Assembly (NCBI RefSeq): GCF_000470315.2
Contig: NZ_CBRF02000022.1
Location: 18,607 to 82,606 of the forward strand
DNA from: Psychromonas sp. SP041
GTDB taxonomy: Bacteria > Pseudomonadota > Gammaproteobacteria > Enterobacterales > Psychromonadaceae
DNA: 64,000 nt
Direction of reading: 5' to 3'
In this document: one piece after another, positions 29,616 through 38,907 of the stretch
Layout: each line of letters begins with the position of its first letter
How positions within the stretch are numbered: the stretch's first letter is position 1
Position numbers and translations under genes: made by a program
Notes under the pieces: model-generated
The model's input: the letters and a program-made list of their open reading frames with translations, nothing else
Told to the model about the DNA's origin: nothing
The model's database searches: none

Positions 29616-31283
29616 TTATGATTCATCTTCTTTAGAAAAAAGAGCATCAATAAACTCTTTAGCATTAAACTCTCGTAAATCATCAATGCCTTCACCAACG
29701 CCGATATAACGAATTGGGAGTTTGAATTGATCAGCGATAGAGAAAATAATACCGCCTTTTGCTGTGCCGTCTAACTTAGTAAATGTAACGCCTGTTAAAC
29801 CAACCGCTTCATTAAATAGCTTAACCTGACTAATGGCATTTTGACCTGTGCCAGCATCAATAGTTAACATAATCTCATGTGGTGCAGTAGCATCTTTTTT
29901 GCGCATAATACGCACAACTTTTGCCAGCTCTCCCATTAAATGTTCTTTATTTTGTAGGCGACCAGCAGTATCTGCAATCAATACATCGGCACCACGAGCT
30001 TGGGCTGCATCCATTGCATCAAACAATACTGATGCACTATCTGCACCTGTTTGTTGAGCAATAACAGGGATATTATTACGGTCACCCCAGACTTGTAACT
30101 GTTCAACAGCAGCGGCACGGAATGTATCACCTGCAGCCAGCATCACTGATTTACCTTCGCTTTGATATTTTTTAGCTAACTTACCAATAGTCGTGGTTTT
30201 ACCTACGCCATTAACCCCAACCATTAAAATAACATAAGGTTTTTTAGTTTCGTCTATCACTAAAGGTTGTTCAACTTTTTCTAAGATATCAGAAAGGTCT
30301 TTTTTCAATAACTCATAAAGCACTTCTGCATCTTTTAATTGTTTTCTATCGGCATGATCCGTTAAGTTTTGAATAATACGTAATGTTGTTTCAACACCAA
30401 TATCCGCAACAATAAGCTGCTCTTCTAACTCTTCAAATAAATCATCATCGATTTTTTTACCTTTAAATAAAGATAATAAACCACTACCAATACTAAGACG
30501 TGTTCTTTTTAAACTATGTGCAAAACGAGCGAAAAAACCAAGTTTTTTAGTTTCATCAGTTTCTAATGACTCTTCCGTTTTTTCAGGCTCTTCGACCACT
30601 GCGGGTGTTAACTCGATCTCAGCTTTAACTTCTTCGTTAAGATCTTGTTCTACTTGTTGGCGTGCAATCTCAGCATTTCGTTGTGCTTCTTGATAAGCTG
30701 CTCGTGCTTTAGCGGCTTGCTCTTGGGCTTCAAGTTCAGCTTGTTGACGTGCTAATAAATCAGCTTGTTTTTGCGCTTCTTCGACTGCTGCTTTTTCTTG
30801 AGCTGCAAGTTCTGCTTGTTCTTTTGCTAATAAGGCTGCAACTTGTTTAGCCTCTTCAGCGGCTTGCTCTTGGGCAGCTAACTCTGCTTGCTCACGAGCG
30901 AATATCTCAGCTTGTTTTTGTGCTTCTTCAGCTGCTGCTTTTTCTCGTTCCGCTATTTCGGCCTGCTCACGAGCTTCTAATTCAGCTTGTTTTTGTGCTT
31001 CTTCAGCGGCTGCTATTTCTCGCGCCGCTAATTCTGCTTGCTCACGAGCTTCTAATTCAGCTTGTTTTTGCGCTTCTTCGGCGGCTGCTTTTTCTCGCGC
31101 CGCTATTTCGGCTTGCTCACGAGCTTCTAATTCAGCTTGTTTTTGCGCTTCTTCGGCAGCTACTTTTTCTAGTGCGGCTTCTTTTTCAGCCTGCTCACGA
31201 ACTAATAATTCAGCTTTTTCTTGCTCTGTTTCTTTCGCTGGCTTTTTAGAAAACCATGAAAACAATCCTTTCTTCTTAGACAT
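29616..31283 (-). CDS. ftsY: Signal-recognition-particle receptor FtsY
   Basis: FtsY receives ribosome-SRP complexes at the membrane. The 555-residue protein has a basic N-tip (SKKKGLFSWFSKK) and a very long acidic A domain of about residues 20-235. That domain is made of Ala/Glu/Gln-rich repeats near 25 residues long (AEEAQKQAELEAREQAELA). The conserved NG GTPase covers about 255-555: GVNGVGKTTTIGKLAKK (G1), DTFRAAAVEQLQ, DTAGRLQNK (G3), TKLDGTAKGG (G4), and YIGVGEGIDDLREF at the end. The A domain is expected to be helical and extended. It heads the ftsYEX operon and diverges from rsmD. Confidence 0.96.
   Translation of the reverse strand: MSKKKGLFSWFSKKPAKETEQEKAELLVREQAEKEAALEKVAAEEAQKQAELEAREQAEIAAREKAAAEEAQKQAELEAREQAELAAREIAAAEEAQKQAELEAREQAEIAEREKAAAEEAQKQAEIFAREQAELAAQEQAAEEAKQVAALLAKEQAELAAQEKAAVEEAQKQADLLARQQAELEAQEQAAKARAAYQEAQRNAEIARQQVEQDLNEEVKAEIELTPAVVEEPEKTEESLETDETKKLGFFARFAHSLKRTRLSIGSGLLSLFKGKKIDDDLFEELEEQLIVADIGVETTLRIIQNLTDHADRKQLKDAEVLYELLKKDLSDILEKVEQPLVIDETKKPYVILMVGVNGVGKTTTIGKLAKKYQSEGKSVMLAAGDTFRAAAVEQLQVWGDRNNIPVIAQQTGADSASVLFDAMDAAQARGADVLIADTAGRLQNKEHLMGELAKVVRIMRKKDATAPHEIMLTIDAGTGQNAISQVKLFNEAVGLTGVTFTKLDGTAKGGIIFSIADQFKLPIRYIGVGEGIDDLREFNAKEFIDALFSKEDES
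30640..31200. repeat. Coding repeats in the ftsY acidic domain
   Basis: About seven imperfect units of roughly 75-80 bp encode the Ala/Glu/Gln-rich repeats of the FtsY A domain. Adjacent units around 30960-31140 are nearly identical in DNA. Confidence 0.75.
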
Positions 31284-31380
31284 TAATTAAAAACCTTACT
31301 AACAACCTGTTTACCCTGCTAAAATAGCAAGCGTATTGAATTGCTATATTAGCACTATTGCTTGCCGGACTAAAAATAAT

Positions 31381-31986
31381 ATGCGTAAAAATCAACGTGT
31401 TTCACCCAAAGAAAAAAGTAAAAAGCCAACTAGTGATGGATTTATCCGTCTAATCTCAGGTCAATGGCGAGGAAAAAAGTTACCAGTCAAAGATAAACAA
31501 GGTTTACGTCCAACAACCGATCGTACCAAAGAGACGCTTTTTAATTGGTTAATGCATGATATTCGAGATGCAAACTGCTTAGATTGTTTTAGTGGCAGTG
31601 GCAGTTTAGGCTTTGAAGCTTTATCTCGTTATAGCCGATATTGCACTTTTTTAGAACTCGATAAACAAGTCGCGATTCAATTACAAAGCAATATAAATAC
31701 GCTTAAAGTAGAAAACGCGCAAGTTATTCAGGGTGACTCTTTAAAATATTTAACACAGCCTGCTGCTAAACAATATAATGTGGTATTTGTAGATCCGCCA
31801 TTTAATTTAGGTTTAGCACAACCTTGTATTGAACAATTAGAATCTCAAGGTCACTTAACAGATAATTGCCTGGTTTATGTCGAAGTCGAAAGTACATTAA
31901 CCACCTTAACAACACCTGACAATTGGGAGTTGTTAAAAGAAAAAATTTCCGGTCAAGTTCGTTACCAATTATTTAGTAGAGGTTAA
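31381..31986 (+). CDS. rsmD: 16S rRNA (guanine966-N2)-methyltransferase
   Basis: RsmD methylates G966 of 16S rRNA using SAM. The 201-residue protein shows IRLISGQWRGKKLPV at the start, LRPTTDRTKETLFNWL, the SAM motif CLDCFSGSGSLGFEALSR near residue 62, and the catalytic VFVDPPFNLG (DPPF) near 140. The ATG at 31381 is preferred; an in-frame TTG at 31336 is upstream without a ribosome site. It diverges from ftsY, as in E. coli, and overlaps nothing. The following gene begins 3 bases after its stop. Confidence 0.94.
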   Translation: MRKNQRVSPKEKSKKPTSDGFIRLISGQWRGKKLPVKDKQGLRPTTDRTKETLFNWLMHDIRDANCLDCFSGSGSLGFEALSRYSRYCTFLELDKQVAIQLQSNINTLKVENAQVIQGDSLKYLTQPAAKQYNVVFVDPPFNLGLAQPCIEQLESQGHLTDNCLVYVEVESTLTTLTTPDNWELLKEKISGQVRYQLFSRG

Positions 31987-31988
31987 TC

Positions 31989-32252
31989 ATGAAGTACTTT
32001 ATTCCCTTTGCTAAAGCGTTAATGGTCATTATTTGGGGATTATTAATTGCTAACTTATTTTTTCCTTTCCCTGGCAAAGCCGCCCTCGCCTTTTACTTTT
32101 TGTTAGCTTTTGTGGTGGCCATGCATGCCATCCAACTATTAGTTATTTATGGTGCATTCGCTGAAAAGCTCAAATTAACTAAAAAAGAGGGATTCGCTAT
32201 ATTCTTTTTTGGTGTATTTAAAATGTGGCAGCTAAAAGACCGATTAAATTAG
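31989..32252 (+). CDS. yhhL: DUF1145 membrane protein (YhhL-like)
   Basis: This 87-residue inner-membrane protein has three hydrophobic segments (about residues 8-28, 33-55 and 70-82). It matches the DUF1145/YhhL family in length and position directly after rsmD, as in E. coli. Function is unknown. A Lys-rich loop (EKLKLTKKEG) separates helices 2 and 3. A ribosome site GAGGTT is at the end of rsmD, so the two genes are translationally close. Confidence 0.85.
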   Translation: MKYFIPFAKALMVIIWGLLIANLFFPFPGKAALAFYFLLAFVVAMHAIQLLVIYGAFAEKLKLTKKEGFAIFFFGVFKMWQLKDRLN

Positions 32253-32286
32253 TTTTAAAGCCTATTTTAGGCCGAGACTTGAAAAC

Positions 32287-32322
32287 TAAAAAGGGTGAAC
32301 ATTTATATGTTCACCCTTTTTT
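32287..32322 (+). terminator. Terminator of rsmD-yhhL
   Basis: AAAAAGGGTGAACAT and ATGTTCACCCTTTTTT pair around a short loop with a T run. Confidence 0.9.
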
Positions 32323-32366
32323 AATGAAGTAGATTGAGGCTATGGCGTTAATATATTTAGAACTGA

Positions 32367-32505
32367 CTCACCTATTCTTAACCTTATTAAGCTCGCTCAG
32401 CTATTTTAACTTATTAAACCCGCTCAGCAGTTTATAACTTATTGAACCCACTCAGCTATTTTAACTTATTAAACCCGCTCAGCAGTTTATAACTTATTGA
32501 GCCCA
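32367..32505. repeat. Tandem 27/28-bp repeat running into the end of kdsD
   Basis: Five units begin with CTCA at 32367, 32396, 32423, 32451 and 32478. Units alternate between two types, so 32396-32450 and 32451-32505 form a 55-bp duplication with one mismatch. The last unit includes the final codons EWAQ and the stop of kdsD; the other units look like copies of that end. Confidence 0.88.
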
Positions 32506-33453
32506 CTCAATGATGCCATCTACTTTTTTACCATCCTCACTTACCACTAGCCATTTAATGTGTTTTTCACGCATTAACTCTTCAGCTTCAGTTAAACGCG
32601 CAGATGCTGATATTAAACGAGGTGTTGAATTCATTAAGTGTGACGCTTGGCTATCAACAATGCTTTCACCCGCAATTAAGAATCGGCGAACATCACCATC
32701 GGTGATCACGCCTTGTAGGTTATCGCCATCTAACACTAATGCTAATCCCGTACGTGTTTCCGTCATCACCATTAATACATCTGTCACTGACGTATCGGCA
32801 GAAACGATTGGTAAATTATCACTGCGCATCTCATCACGAACGAAAGTTAATAAGCGCTTACCTAAACTGCCTCCTGGATGAAAACGAGCAAAGTCCATTG
32901 GGCTAAAATCTTTTTCTAAGGTTAAGGTATTGGCTAAAGCATCACCAATCACTAAAGTGAGTGTTGTTGATGTACTTGGCGCTAAATTATTTGGACACGT
33001 TTCTTTTTCGACACTCGCATCTAATACAACATCAGAATGTTTAGCTAATGTAGAGTTTTTACCACCGGTAATCGAAATTATTTTATTACCGAAATGTTGT
33101 AGTGAAGGAATGATCTTCAATAGCTCATCCGTTTCACCGCTGTATGAAATCAGTAATAACACGTCATCTTTAGTCACCATCCCTAAGTCACCGTGAAATG
33201 CTTCACCTGGGTGCATAAAAAATGAGGGTGTACCAACAGATGCAAGTGTCGCTGCGATCTTAGTACCGATGTGCCCTGATTTTCCCATACCACAAACAAT
33301 CACTCGTCCTTGGCAGTTTTTCATTAATGATAAAGCTTGTAAGTAAGGTTCACCGACTAATTTACTGTGTGCGCTAATCGCTGCACTTTGTACTTCAAAT
33401 ACGGTTTGAACTTCTTTTAATAATTGAGACTCAGGTAATGAAAAACGAGACAT
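32494..33453 (-). CDS. kdsD: Arabinose-5-phosphate isomerase (KdsD/KpsF/GutQ family)
   Basis: This 319-residue enzyme converts ribulose-5-phosphate to arabinose-5-phosphate, the precursor of Kdo in lipopolysaccharide. An SIS sugar-isomerase domain covers about residues 35-180 (VIVCGMGKSGHIGTKIAATLASVGTPSFFMHPGEAFHGDLGM). Two CBS domains cover about 200-319 (LPIVSADTSVTDVLMVMTETRTGLALV, then LMNSTPRLISASARLTEAEELM). The ATG at 33453 has AAGGACG upstream; a longer frame to 33540 runs into the tRNA gene. The gene is not in the usual lpt/kdsC cluster, so a GutQ-like paralogue is possible. Its 3' end is copied in a tandem repeat. Confidence 0.9.
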   Translation of the reverse strand: MSRFSLPESQLLKEVQTVFEVQSAAISAHSKLVGEPYLQALSLMKNCQGRVIVCGMGKSGHIGTKIAATLASVGTPSFFMHPGEAFHGDLGMVTKDDVLLLISYSGETDELLKIIPSLQHFGNKIISITGGKNSTLAKHSDVVLDASVEKETCPNNLAPSTSTTLTLVIGDALANTLTLEKDFSPMDFARFHPGGSLGKRLLTFVRDEMRSDNLPIVSADTSVTDVLMVMTETRTGLALVLDGDNLQGVITDGDVRRFLIAGESIVDSQASHLMNSTPRLISASARLTEAEELMREKHIKWLVVSEDGKKVDGIIEWAQ

Positions 33454-33495
33454 GAAACGTCCTTTATATAAGAGGAAAGATAATAAAAGAGGAAT

Positions 33496-33572
33496 TGGTC
33501 GGTATGAGAAGATTCGAACTTCTGACCCCTGACACCCCATGACAGTGCGCTACCAAGCTGCGCTACATACCG
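33496..33572 (-). tRNA. tRNA-Pro (anticodon GGG)
   Basis: The 77-base gene reads CGGTATG...CATACCG for the acceptor stem. It has a D-arm GCGCAGCTTGGTAGCGC, an anticodon stem-loop CTGTCATGGGGTGTCAG with GGG, a T-arm with GTTCGAATC, and an encoded CCA end. It closely resembles E. coli proL. It lies upstream of kdsD on the same strand. Confidence 0.95.
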
Positions 33573-33670
33573 ATGGCCATAATTTTAATTATTTACCATC
33601 AAGTTGCAACAAAAAAGTCACGTATCGGTTAGCACTCTAAAATAAATGACTAAAAAACAATTATTTTACT

Positions 33671-33702
33671 AAAAAAATACCCGCATATAAGCGGGTATTT
33701 TT
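33671..33702 (-). terminator. Terminator of fabV
   Basis: On the minus strand AAAAATACCCGCTTATATGC is followed by GGGTATTTTTTT, giving a GC-containing stem ATACCCGC/GCGGGTAT and a T run. Confidence 0.9.
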
Positions 33703-33729
33703 AATATTTAACTTTCAGCTTAACGCTGA

Positions 33730-34926
33730 TTATAGACAGTCGAATTCAACTAAAGGTTCAACGTCAGCATCGTAGTCAACACCATCGATACCAAAACCAA
33801 ATAATTGTAAAAATTCATCTTTATAATCTTGGTAATCTGTTAGTTCAAACAGGTTTTCAGTAGTAATTTGTGGCCACAAGTCTGTACATGCTTGTTGTAC
33901 TTCATCACGAAGTTCCCAATCATCAAGACGTAAACGACGAGCTTCATCTGTAGTAGGAGAAGAACCGTCAGCTTTGAATAATTGTGTTGTGAATAGACGG
34001 TGAATCTGTTCCATACAACCTTCATGTAAGCCTTTTTCTTTCATGATTCTAAATACCATTGAAAGGTATAGAGGCATGACTGGAATAGCAGAACTTGCTT
34101 GTGTTACGACACTTTTTTGTACTGAAACATAAGCTTCACCACCTAAAGGTGTTAATTGAGCTTGAATAGCAGTAGAAGCACGGTCTAAATCTAATTTAGC
34201 TTTGCCTAATGCGCCATTCCAATAGATAGGCCATGTTAATTCAGTACCAATGTAAGAGTAAGCAACTGTTTTAACACCTTCAGCTAATACACCAGCATCT
34301 GCTAGCGCGTTCATCCAAAGTTCCCAATCTTGTCCGCCCATTACCGTGACAGTATTAGCAACTTCTTCTTCTGTTGCTGGCTCTACTGATGCTTCGATGA
34401 TCACGTCTTTGTTAGTATCGATAGCAGTTGAAGTGTAAGTTTCGCCAATTGGTTTTAGGCTTGAACGAATCACTTCACCTGTGTCAGGTAATTTACGTAC
34501 AGGTGCAGCAACTGAATAGATAATCGCATCGATTTGACCTAAGTCAGCTTTGATTGTATCGATAACAAGTTGCTTTGTTTCATTCGAGAATGCATCACCA
34601 TTAACGCTTTTAGCGTATAGACCATCTTCTTTAGCTTGTTTTTCAAATGCAGCACTATTGTACCAACCTGCAGAACCTACTTTACGATCGGTTGCTGGCT
34701 TCTCAAAAAACACACCGATTGTTGAAGCATCACTTCCGTATGCAGCAGCAATACGAGATGACATGCCGTAACCAGCAGAAGAACCAATCACTAATACACG
34801 TTTAGGGCCTTTTTCAATTTTGCCTTGTTTCTTAGTGTATTCAATTTGTGCTTGAATGTTTTTTTCACAGCCCGTTGGGTGTGTAGTTGTACAAATAAAG
34901 CCACGAATCTTTGGTTTAATGATCAT
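33730..34926 (-). CDS. fabV: Enoyl-ACP/CoA reductase FabV
   Basis: FabV reduces trans-2-enoyl-ACP with NADH in the last step of fatty-acid elongation. It replaces FabI in some Vibrio, Pseudomonas and marine bacteria, and such enzymes are naturally insensitive to triclosan. The 398-residue protein starts [21 protein letters not shown] as the family does. The NADH motif is [21 protein letters not shown] near residue 45. The catalytic Tyr/Lys region is [27 protein letters not shown] near 225-245. It is monocistronic. Confidence 0.95.
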   Translation of the reverse strand: MIIKPKIRGFICTTTHPTGCEKNIQAQIEYTKKQGKIEKGPKRVLVIGSSAGYGMSSRIAAAYGSDASTIGVFFEKPATDRKVGSAGWYNSAAFEKQAKEDGLYAKSVNGDAFSNETKQLVIDTIKADLGQIDAIIYSVAAPVRKLPDTGEVIRSSLKPIGETYTSTAIDTNKDVIIEASVEPATEEEVANTVTVMGGQDWELWMNALADAGVLAEGVKTVAYSYIGTELTWPIYWNGALGKAKLDLDRASTAIQAQLTPLGGEAYVSVQKSVVTQASSAIPVMPLYLSMVFRIMKEKGLHEGCMEQIHRLFTTQLFKADGSSPTTDEARRLRLDDWELRDEVQQACTDLWPQITTENLFELTDYQDYKDEFLQLFGFGIDGVDYDADVEPLVEFDCL

Positions 34927-35101
34927 ATTATTTCGCTCTTATGGTATTTGAAACCTTCAATCTGGACACAATTTATTAAACATAATGATTAACAAAGTGC
35001 CGTTTCAATCAAAGGCGTAAGTAAAATTATCGCTAATATACCTGTTCTCAGGAAAAATGCCAAAAAACAACAAGTATCGTTAAAATTTTATCAGTATTAA
35101 T

Positions 35102-36322
35102 TTATTCAACCGATGTACTTGGCGAACATAAATTAGGCTTATTACCGCCTAACCCCATTGCCTGTTTAATAAATTGTTTTTTTAATGGACTAATATTATC
35201 AGCCATTAATAGTGCAACATCTCTTAATACTTTTTGTACAGGATTGACACCATTAAAGAGTTGCTTTAATAGCTCCATCGACGCGATCATCTCTGTTGCT
35301 TCTGTTTTACGCCAGCGCTCAAAATGGCGTAGATTATTGTACAAGCCAATATCATTACCTAATGATGCATTTTGTAATATTTCTTGCCCTAAACAAGCAG
35401 CATCAAGTAATCCTAGGTTCACCCCTTGCCCCGCTAACGGATGAATCGTATGGGCTGCATCGCCAATTAACGCAACGCGATGTTTAGCAAAATCTCTCGC
35501 ATAACGCATGCTTAAAGGAATACTTTTACGCTCCCCTTGTACTTCACATAGCCCTAAACGATTATCGAAAGCACGATTTAATTGTTGATTGAAAGCTTGA
35601 TCATCTAATGCGAGTAACATCTCTGCTTGCATTGGCGGTAAAGACCACACTATCGAACAAGTATTTTGATCATATAAAGGTAAGAATGCCAAAGGCCCTT
35701 GCCCTGTAAATATTTGACGCGCACAAGCTTGATGTGGTTCGACTGTTTTTACCGTTGCTACAATCGCATGATGTTGATAATCCCATTGTGTTAATGGGAT
35801 ATTAAGCTGTTGTCTCACCCATGAATTAGCACCATCAGCTGCCACGACTAATTTTGAGGTTAATTGTTTGCCGCTACTCAAGGTTAACCACGCTTCACCA
35901 TCGCCAATGGCCATACCTTGTAACGAGTCAGGGCAAAAGAAAGTGACGTTGTCTTGTTGTTCAACACCGCTTAAGAGTGCTTGTTGCAGGTTTTTGTTTT
36001 CAACGATATAACCTAAATCTTTTTGATTCACTTGTTCAGCAGCAAAGTCTATTTTGCCAAAACTGTCTTTTTCCCATACTTGCATGGTGTGATAAGGCGT
36101 GATGCGTTGTGCTTTTAATAATGACCAAATGCCTAAATTATCAAGTAAGGTTTTACTAGCAAAACTCACTGCACTCACTCGACTTTCTGGCGTTGCTGAT
36201 AAATCAGTCGTTTCATTAGCCTCAATAATGGCTATCGATAAACGACTATTAGCCAATGATCTCGCTAAGGTTAATCCAACCATTCCGCCACCGACTATGG
36301 TCACGTCATAAGACTGCATCAT
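35102..36322 (-). CDS. ubiI: Ubiquinone-biosynthesis FAD monooxygenase UbiI (VisC)
   Basis: This 406-residue UbiH/UbiI/UbiF-family flavoprotein hydroxylates C5 of the ubiquinone ring in E. coli. FAD motifs are present: VTIVGGGMVGLTLARSL at the N-terminus, VVAADGANSWVRQQL near 160, and LIGDAAHTIHPLAGQGVNLGLLDA near 290. It is the last gene of the ygfB-pepP-ubiH-ubiI operon, and its start overlaps the ubiH stop by 4 bases (ATGA). The order matches E. coli, which supports UbiI rather than UbiF. Confidence 0.92.
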   Translation of the reverse strand: MMQSYDVTIVGGGMVGLTLARSLANSRLSIAIIEANETTDLSATPESRVSAVSFASKTLLDNLGIWSLLKAQRITPYHTMQVWEKDSFGKIDFAAEQVNQKDLGYIVENKNLQQALLSGVEQQDNVTFFCPDSLQGMAIGDGEAWLTLSSGKQLTSKLVVAADGANSWVRQQLNIPLTQWDYQHHAIVATVKTVEPHQACARQIFTGQGPLAFLPLYDQNTCSIVWSLPPMQAEMLLALDDQAFNQQLNRAFDNRLGLCEVQGERKSIPLSMRYARDFAKHRVALIGDAAHTIHPLAGQGVNLGLLDAACLGQEILQNASLGNDIGLYNNLRHFERWRKTEATEMIASMELLKQLFNGVNPVQKVLRDVALLMADNISPLKKQFIKQAMGLGGNKPNLCSPSTSVE

Positions 36323-37605
36323 GATAAACTCTCTCTTTTAAACAAATCAAACTGGCCTTTCGCTTGTTCGATAATAGGCTGAGATAAAAAGGGGAAAAGA
36401 CTCATTGCCTGAAGACCAATATTGCGAGGAATACTTAATACAGGATATTGATTACTGAACGCACGTACTAAACTATCGGTCATTAAAATAGTACGATGAT
36501 GATCTTTTGCTCGGCACTGCCAATAATGATTGAGCATTGAAAATGAGCCAATCTGTTTAACATCAGATTCTACAATCACTTTTGCTAATACAAACAAATC
36601 TCTTAAGCCTAAATTAAACCCCTGTCCTGCGACGGGGTGTAAGCTATGCGCAGCATTACCAATACACACAACACGATGTGCTATTGGCTTTGTTGTTTTT
36701 AATAAGTTTAAAGGGTAAATATCGCGCTTACCTGCCACTTCAAATAAACCACATCGATAACCAAAGGTTTTCTGTAGTTCAGCTAAAAACAGTGAATCAG
36801 ATAAACCTGCGATCGACTCAGCCTGATCACCTTCAACACAGTAAACTAAAGAATAACGATTTTTTGTTAGTGGCAATAAAGCAATTGGACCGCTTTTAGT
36901 AAAACGCTCATAGGCGACACTCTGATGAGGTTCAGAACAACTAACATTACAAATGATCGCACTACGTTGATAAGCCACATTGGTACTACTGATATTAGCG
37001 AGTTCTCTCACTTGGCTATTGCTACCATCAGCACCAACACACAACTTAGCTTCGATAGATTGACCGTTACTTAATTCACAAGTAACGGAGTTCAGCGTTT
37101 GTTGTATATTATCTAACTTAACCTGATATAACGTGGTTAATGATGAAAAAGCAGCGAGAGCATTCGATAATATTTTACCGACATGTTGTAACTCCACTAC
37201 ATAGCCAAACGCTGTTTTTTTAATTTCAGGCGTTAACTCAACCGCTCCAAAATAACCTTTATCAGAGACTTGGATTTGATCAATCGCTTGTGCATTTACT
37301 TTGATATCAGACCACATCGATAAGCCATCTAAAATATCGACTGACCCCGCATTAAGGGCAATACAACGCCCATCAAAACTTGGATTGCTATGTTCACGTT
37401 GAGTTTGTTTAGGCACTATAGAGGCCGAATGGTTAACTCTTTGTGCATTCTCATCAAGCAATAACACGTTGAGCTGTGAGTTTTGCTTTAATAACGACAA
37501 TGCGAGTAAAGAGCCAGACATACCAGCACCAACAATCACTACATCATATAATGTATTGTTACCGGTTATTTTTGATGTTGTTTCTGTGTGAGTTTGATTA
37601 GCCAT
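36319..37605 (-). CDS. ubiH: Ubiquinone-biosynthesis FAD monooxygenase UbiH
   Basis: UbiH hydroxylates C1 of the octaprenyl phenol ring on the way to ubiquinone. The 428-residue protein has DVVIVGAGMSGSLLALSLL (FAD), CVGADGSNSQVREL and CIGNAAHSLHPVAGQGFNLGLRDL. It is about 35 residues longer than E. coli UbiH because of an insertion near residues 50-75 (ENAQRVNHSASIVPKQTQREHSNPSF). Its start overlaps pepP by 8 bases and its end overlaps ubiI. Confidence 0.93.
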   Translation of the reverse strand: MANQTHTETTSKITGNNTLYDVVIVGAGMSGSLLALSLLKQNSQLNVLLLDENAQRVNHSASIVPKQTQREHSNPSFDGRCIALNAGSVDILDGLSMWSDIKVNAQAIDQIQVSDKGYFGAVELTPEIKKTAFGYVVELQHVGKILSNALAAFSSLTTLYQVKLDNIQQTLNSVTCELSNGQSIEAKLCVGADGSNSQVRELANISSTNVAYQRSAIICNVSCSEPHQSVAYERFTKSGPIALLPLTKNRYSLVYCVEGDQAESIAGLSDSLFLAELQKTFGYRCGLFEVAGKRDIYPLNLLKTTKPIAHRVVCIGNAAHSLHPVAGQGFNLGLRDLFVLAKVIVESDVKQIGSFSMLNHYWQCRAKDHHRTILMTDSLVRAFSNQYPVLSIPRNIGLQAMSLFPFLSQPIIEQAKGQFDLFKRESLS

Positions 37606-38896
37606 TCATTAAAGCTTCAATTTCTAGGATACTTTTAGGCACAGCTGACGTTAACACTTCACATCCACTGTCTGTGACCATCACATCATCCTCGATACGA
37701 ATACCAATTCCTTTCCAACGTTCTTCAACATCAGCATCATGACTAATATATAAACCAGGCTCAATAGTAATGGCCATACCGGCCTCTAATGGACGCGGTT
37801 GGTCAATGGTGCCTGCGTTGCCAACATCATGTACATCTAAACCAATAAAGTGCCCTAAACCATGCATATAAAATGCTTTATGTTTATCTTCTTTAATTAA
37901 GGTTTCAATGTCACCTTGTAAAATGCCTAAAGCCAATAAACCTTCGCACATTTTACGAACCACTAACTTGTTAATACCTAATACGCTCGAACCGGGCTTA
38001 ACTTGCTCAATCGCCAATAACTGACAATCTAATACTAGTTGATAAATGGTTGCTTGCTCTTTAGAAAAACGACCGTTAACAGGGAAAGTACGTGTAATAT
38101 CCCCCGCATAACCTTGGTATTCAGCCCCTGCATCTATTAGCACTAAATCACCGTCTTTTAACGGTTGATCATTCTCAGTGTAATGTAAAATACAAGCGTT
38201 ATTACCACCAGCAACAATACTGTTATAAGCAACGTCACGTGTGCCTTGTTTAGCAAACTCATATTCAACTTCTAACTGTAATTGAAACTCAATCATACCC
38301 GGCTTACAGCGTTGCATAGCACGAACATGTCCTAATGCAGATATTTCACCCGCTTTACGCATAATTTGCTTTTCAGCTTCACTTTTAAATAGACGCATTT
38401 CATGTATCTGAGGCTTCCAGTTTAAAAATTGATTGGCAGCAATCAAACCACTTCGAGAACGACTACGTAATTTATTTAATACATTTTGTAGTTTTTGGTC
38501 TAATACTAAGCCACTTAACACTGGGTAATATACACTTTCAATACCCGTTAATAGTTCACTTAACTTCTCTTCAAAATCATCAATAGGAAATGCTTGATCG
38601 ACTTCTAATTGGATAATGGCATCAGCTTGTCCTAAACGATAGCCATGCCAAATCTCGGCTGTTTTATCTTTTTTACGATTAAATAAAACGGTATTTAATT
38701 GTCCATTTTGTTTAATCAATAACAAACAAGCATCTGGCTCATTGAATCCACACAAGTAATAGAAATCACTATTTTGACGAAAACGGAATTCAGTATCATT
38801 ACTACGCGTTAATTCTTCATTGGCAGGAAAAATAGCCATGCTGTTATCCAGCATGCTATTAGCAAATACATTACGACGGGTTATAAATTCAGTCAT
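37598..38896 (-). CDS. pepP: Xaa-Pro aminopeptidase
   Basis: PepP removes N-terminal residues that precede proline. The 432-residue protein has the creatinase-type N-domain (about residues 1-170). The metal-binding pita-bread domain follows, with DAGAEYQGYAGDITRTFP (two Asp) near 255, HGLGHFIGLDVHD (His) near 345, AITIEPGLYI (Glu) near 378 and GIRIEDDVMVT (Glu) near 405. All manganese ligands are present. It lies between ygfB and ubiH as in E. coli. Confidence 0.95.
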   Translation of the reverse strand: MTEFITRRNVFANSMLDNSMAIFPANEELTRSNDTEFRFRQNSDFYYLCGFNEPDACLLLIKQNGQLNTVLFNRKKDKTAEIWHGYRLGQADAIIQLEVDQAFPIDDFEEKLSELLTGIESVYYPVLSGLVLDQKLQNVLNKLRSRSRSGLIAANQFLNWKPQIHEMRLFKSEAEKQIMRKAGEISALGHVRAMQRCKPGMIEFQLQLEVEYEFAKQGTRDVAYNSIVAGGNNACILHYTENDQPLKDGDLVLIDAGAEYQGYAGDITRTFPVNGRFSKEQATIYQLVLDCQLLAIEQVKPGSSVLGINKLVVRKMCEGLLALGILQGDIETLIKEDKHKAFYMHGLGHFIGLDVHDVGNAGTIDQPRPLEAGMAITIEPGLYISHDADVEERWKGIGIRIEDDVMVTDSGCEVLTSAVPKSILEIEALMNG

Positions 38897-38907
38897 GGGT
38901 TCTCACT

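Noticed and set aside
30920..31249. Leu-rich plus-strand frame opposite ftsY
   Set aside because: It is the antisense of the Ala/Glu/Gln repeats, which reads as Leu/Ala/Phe-rich. No start signal is present.
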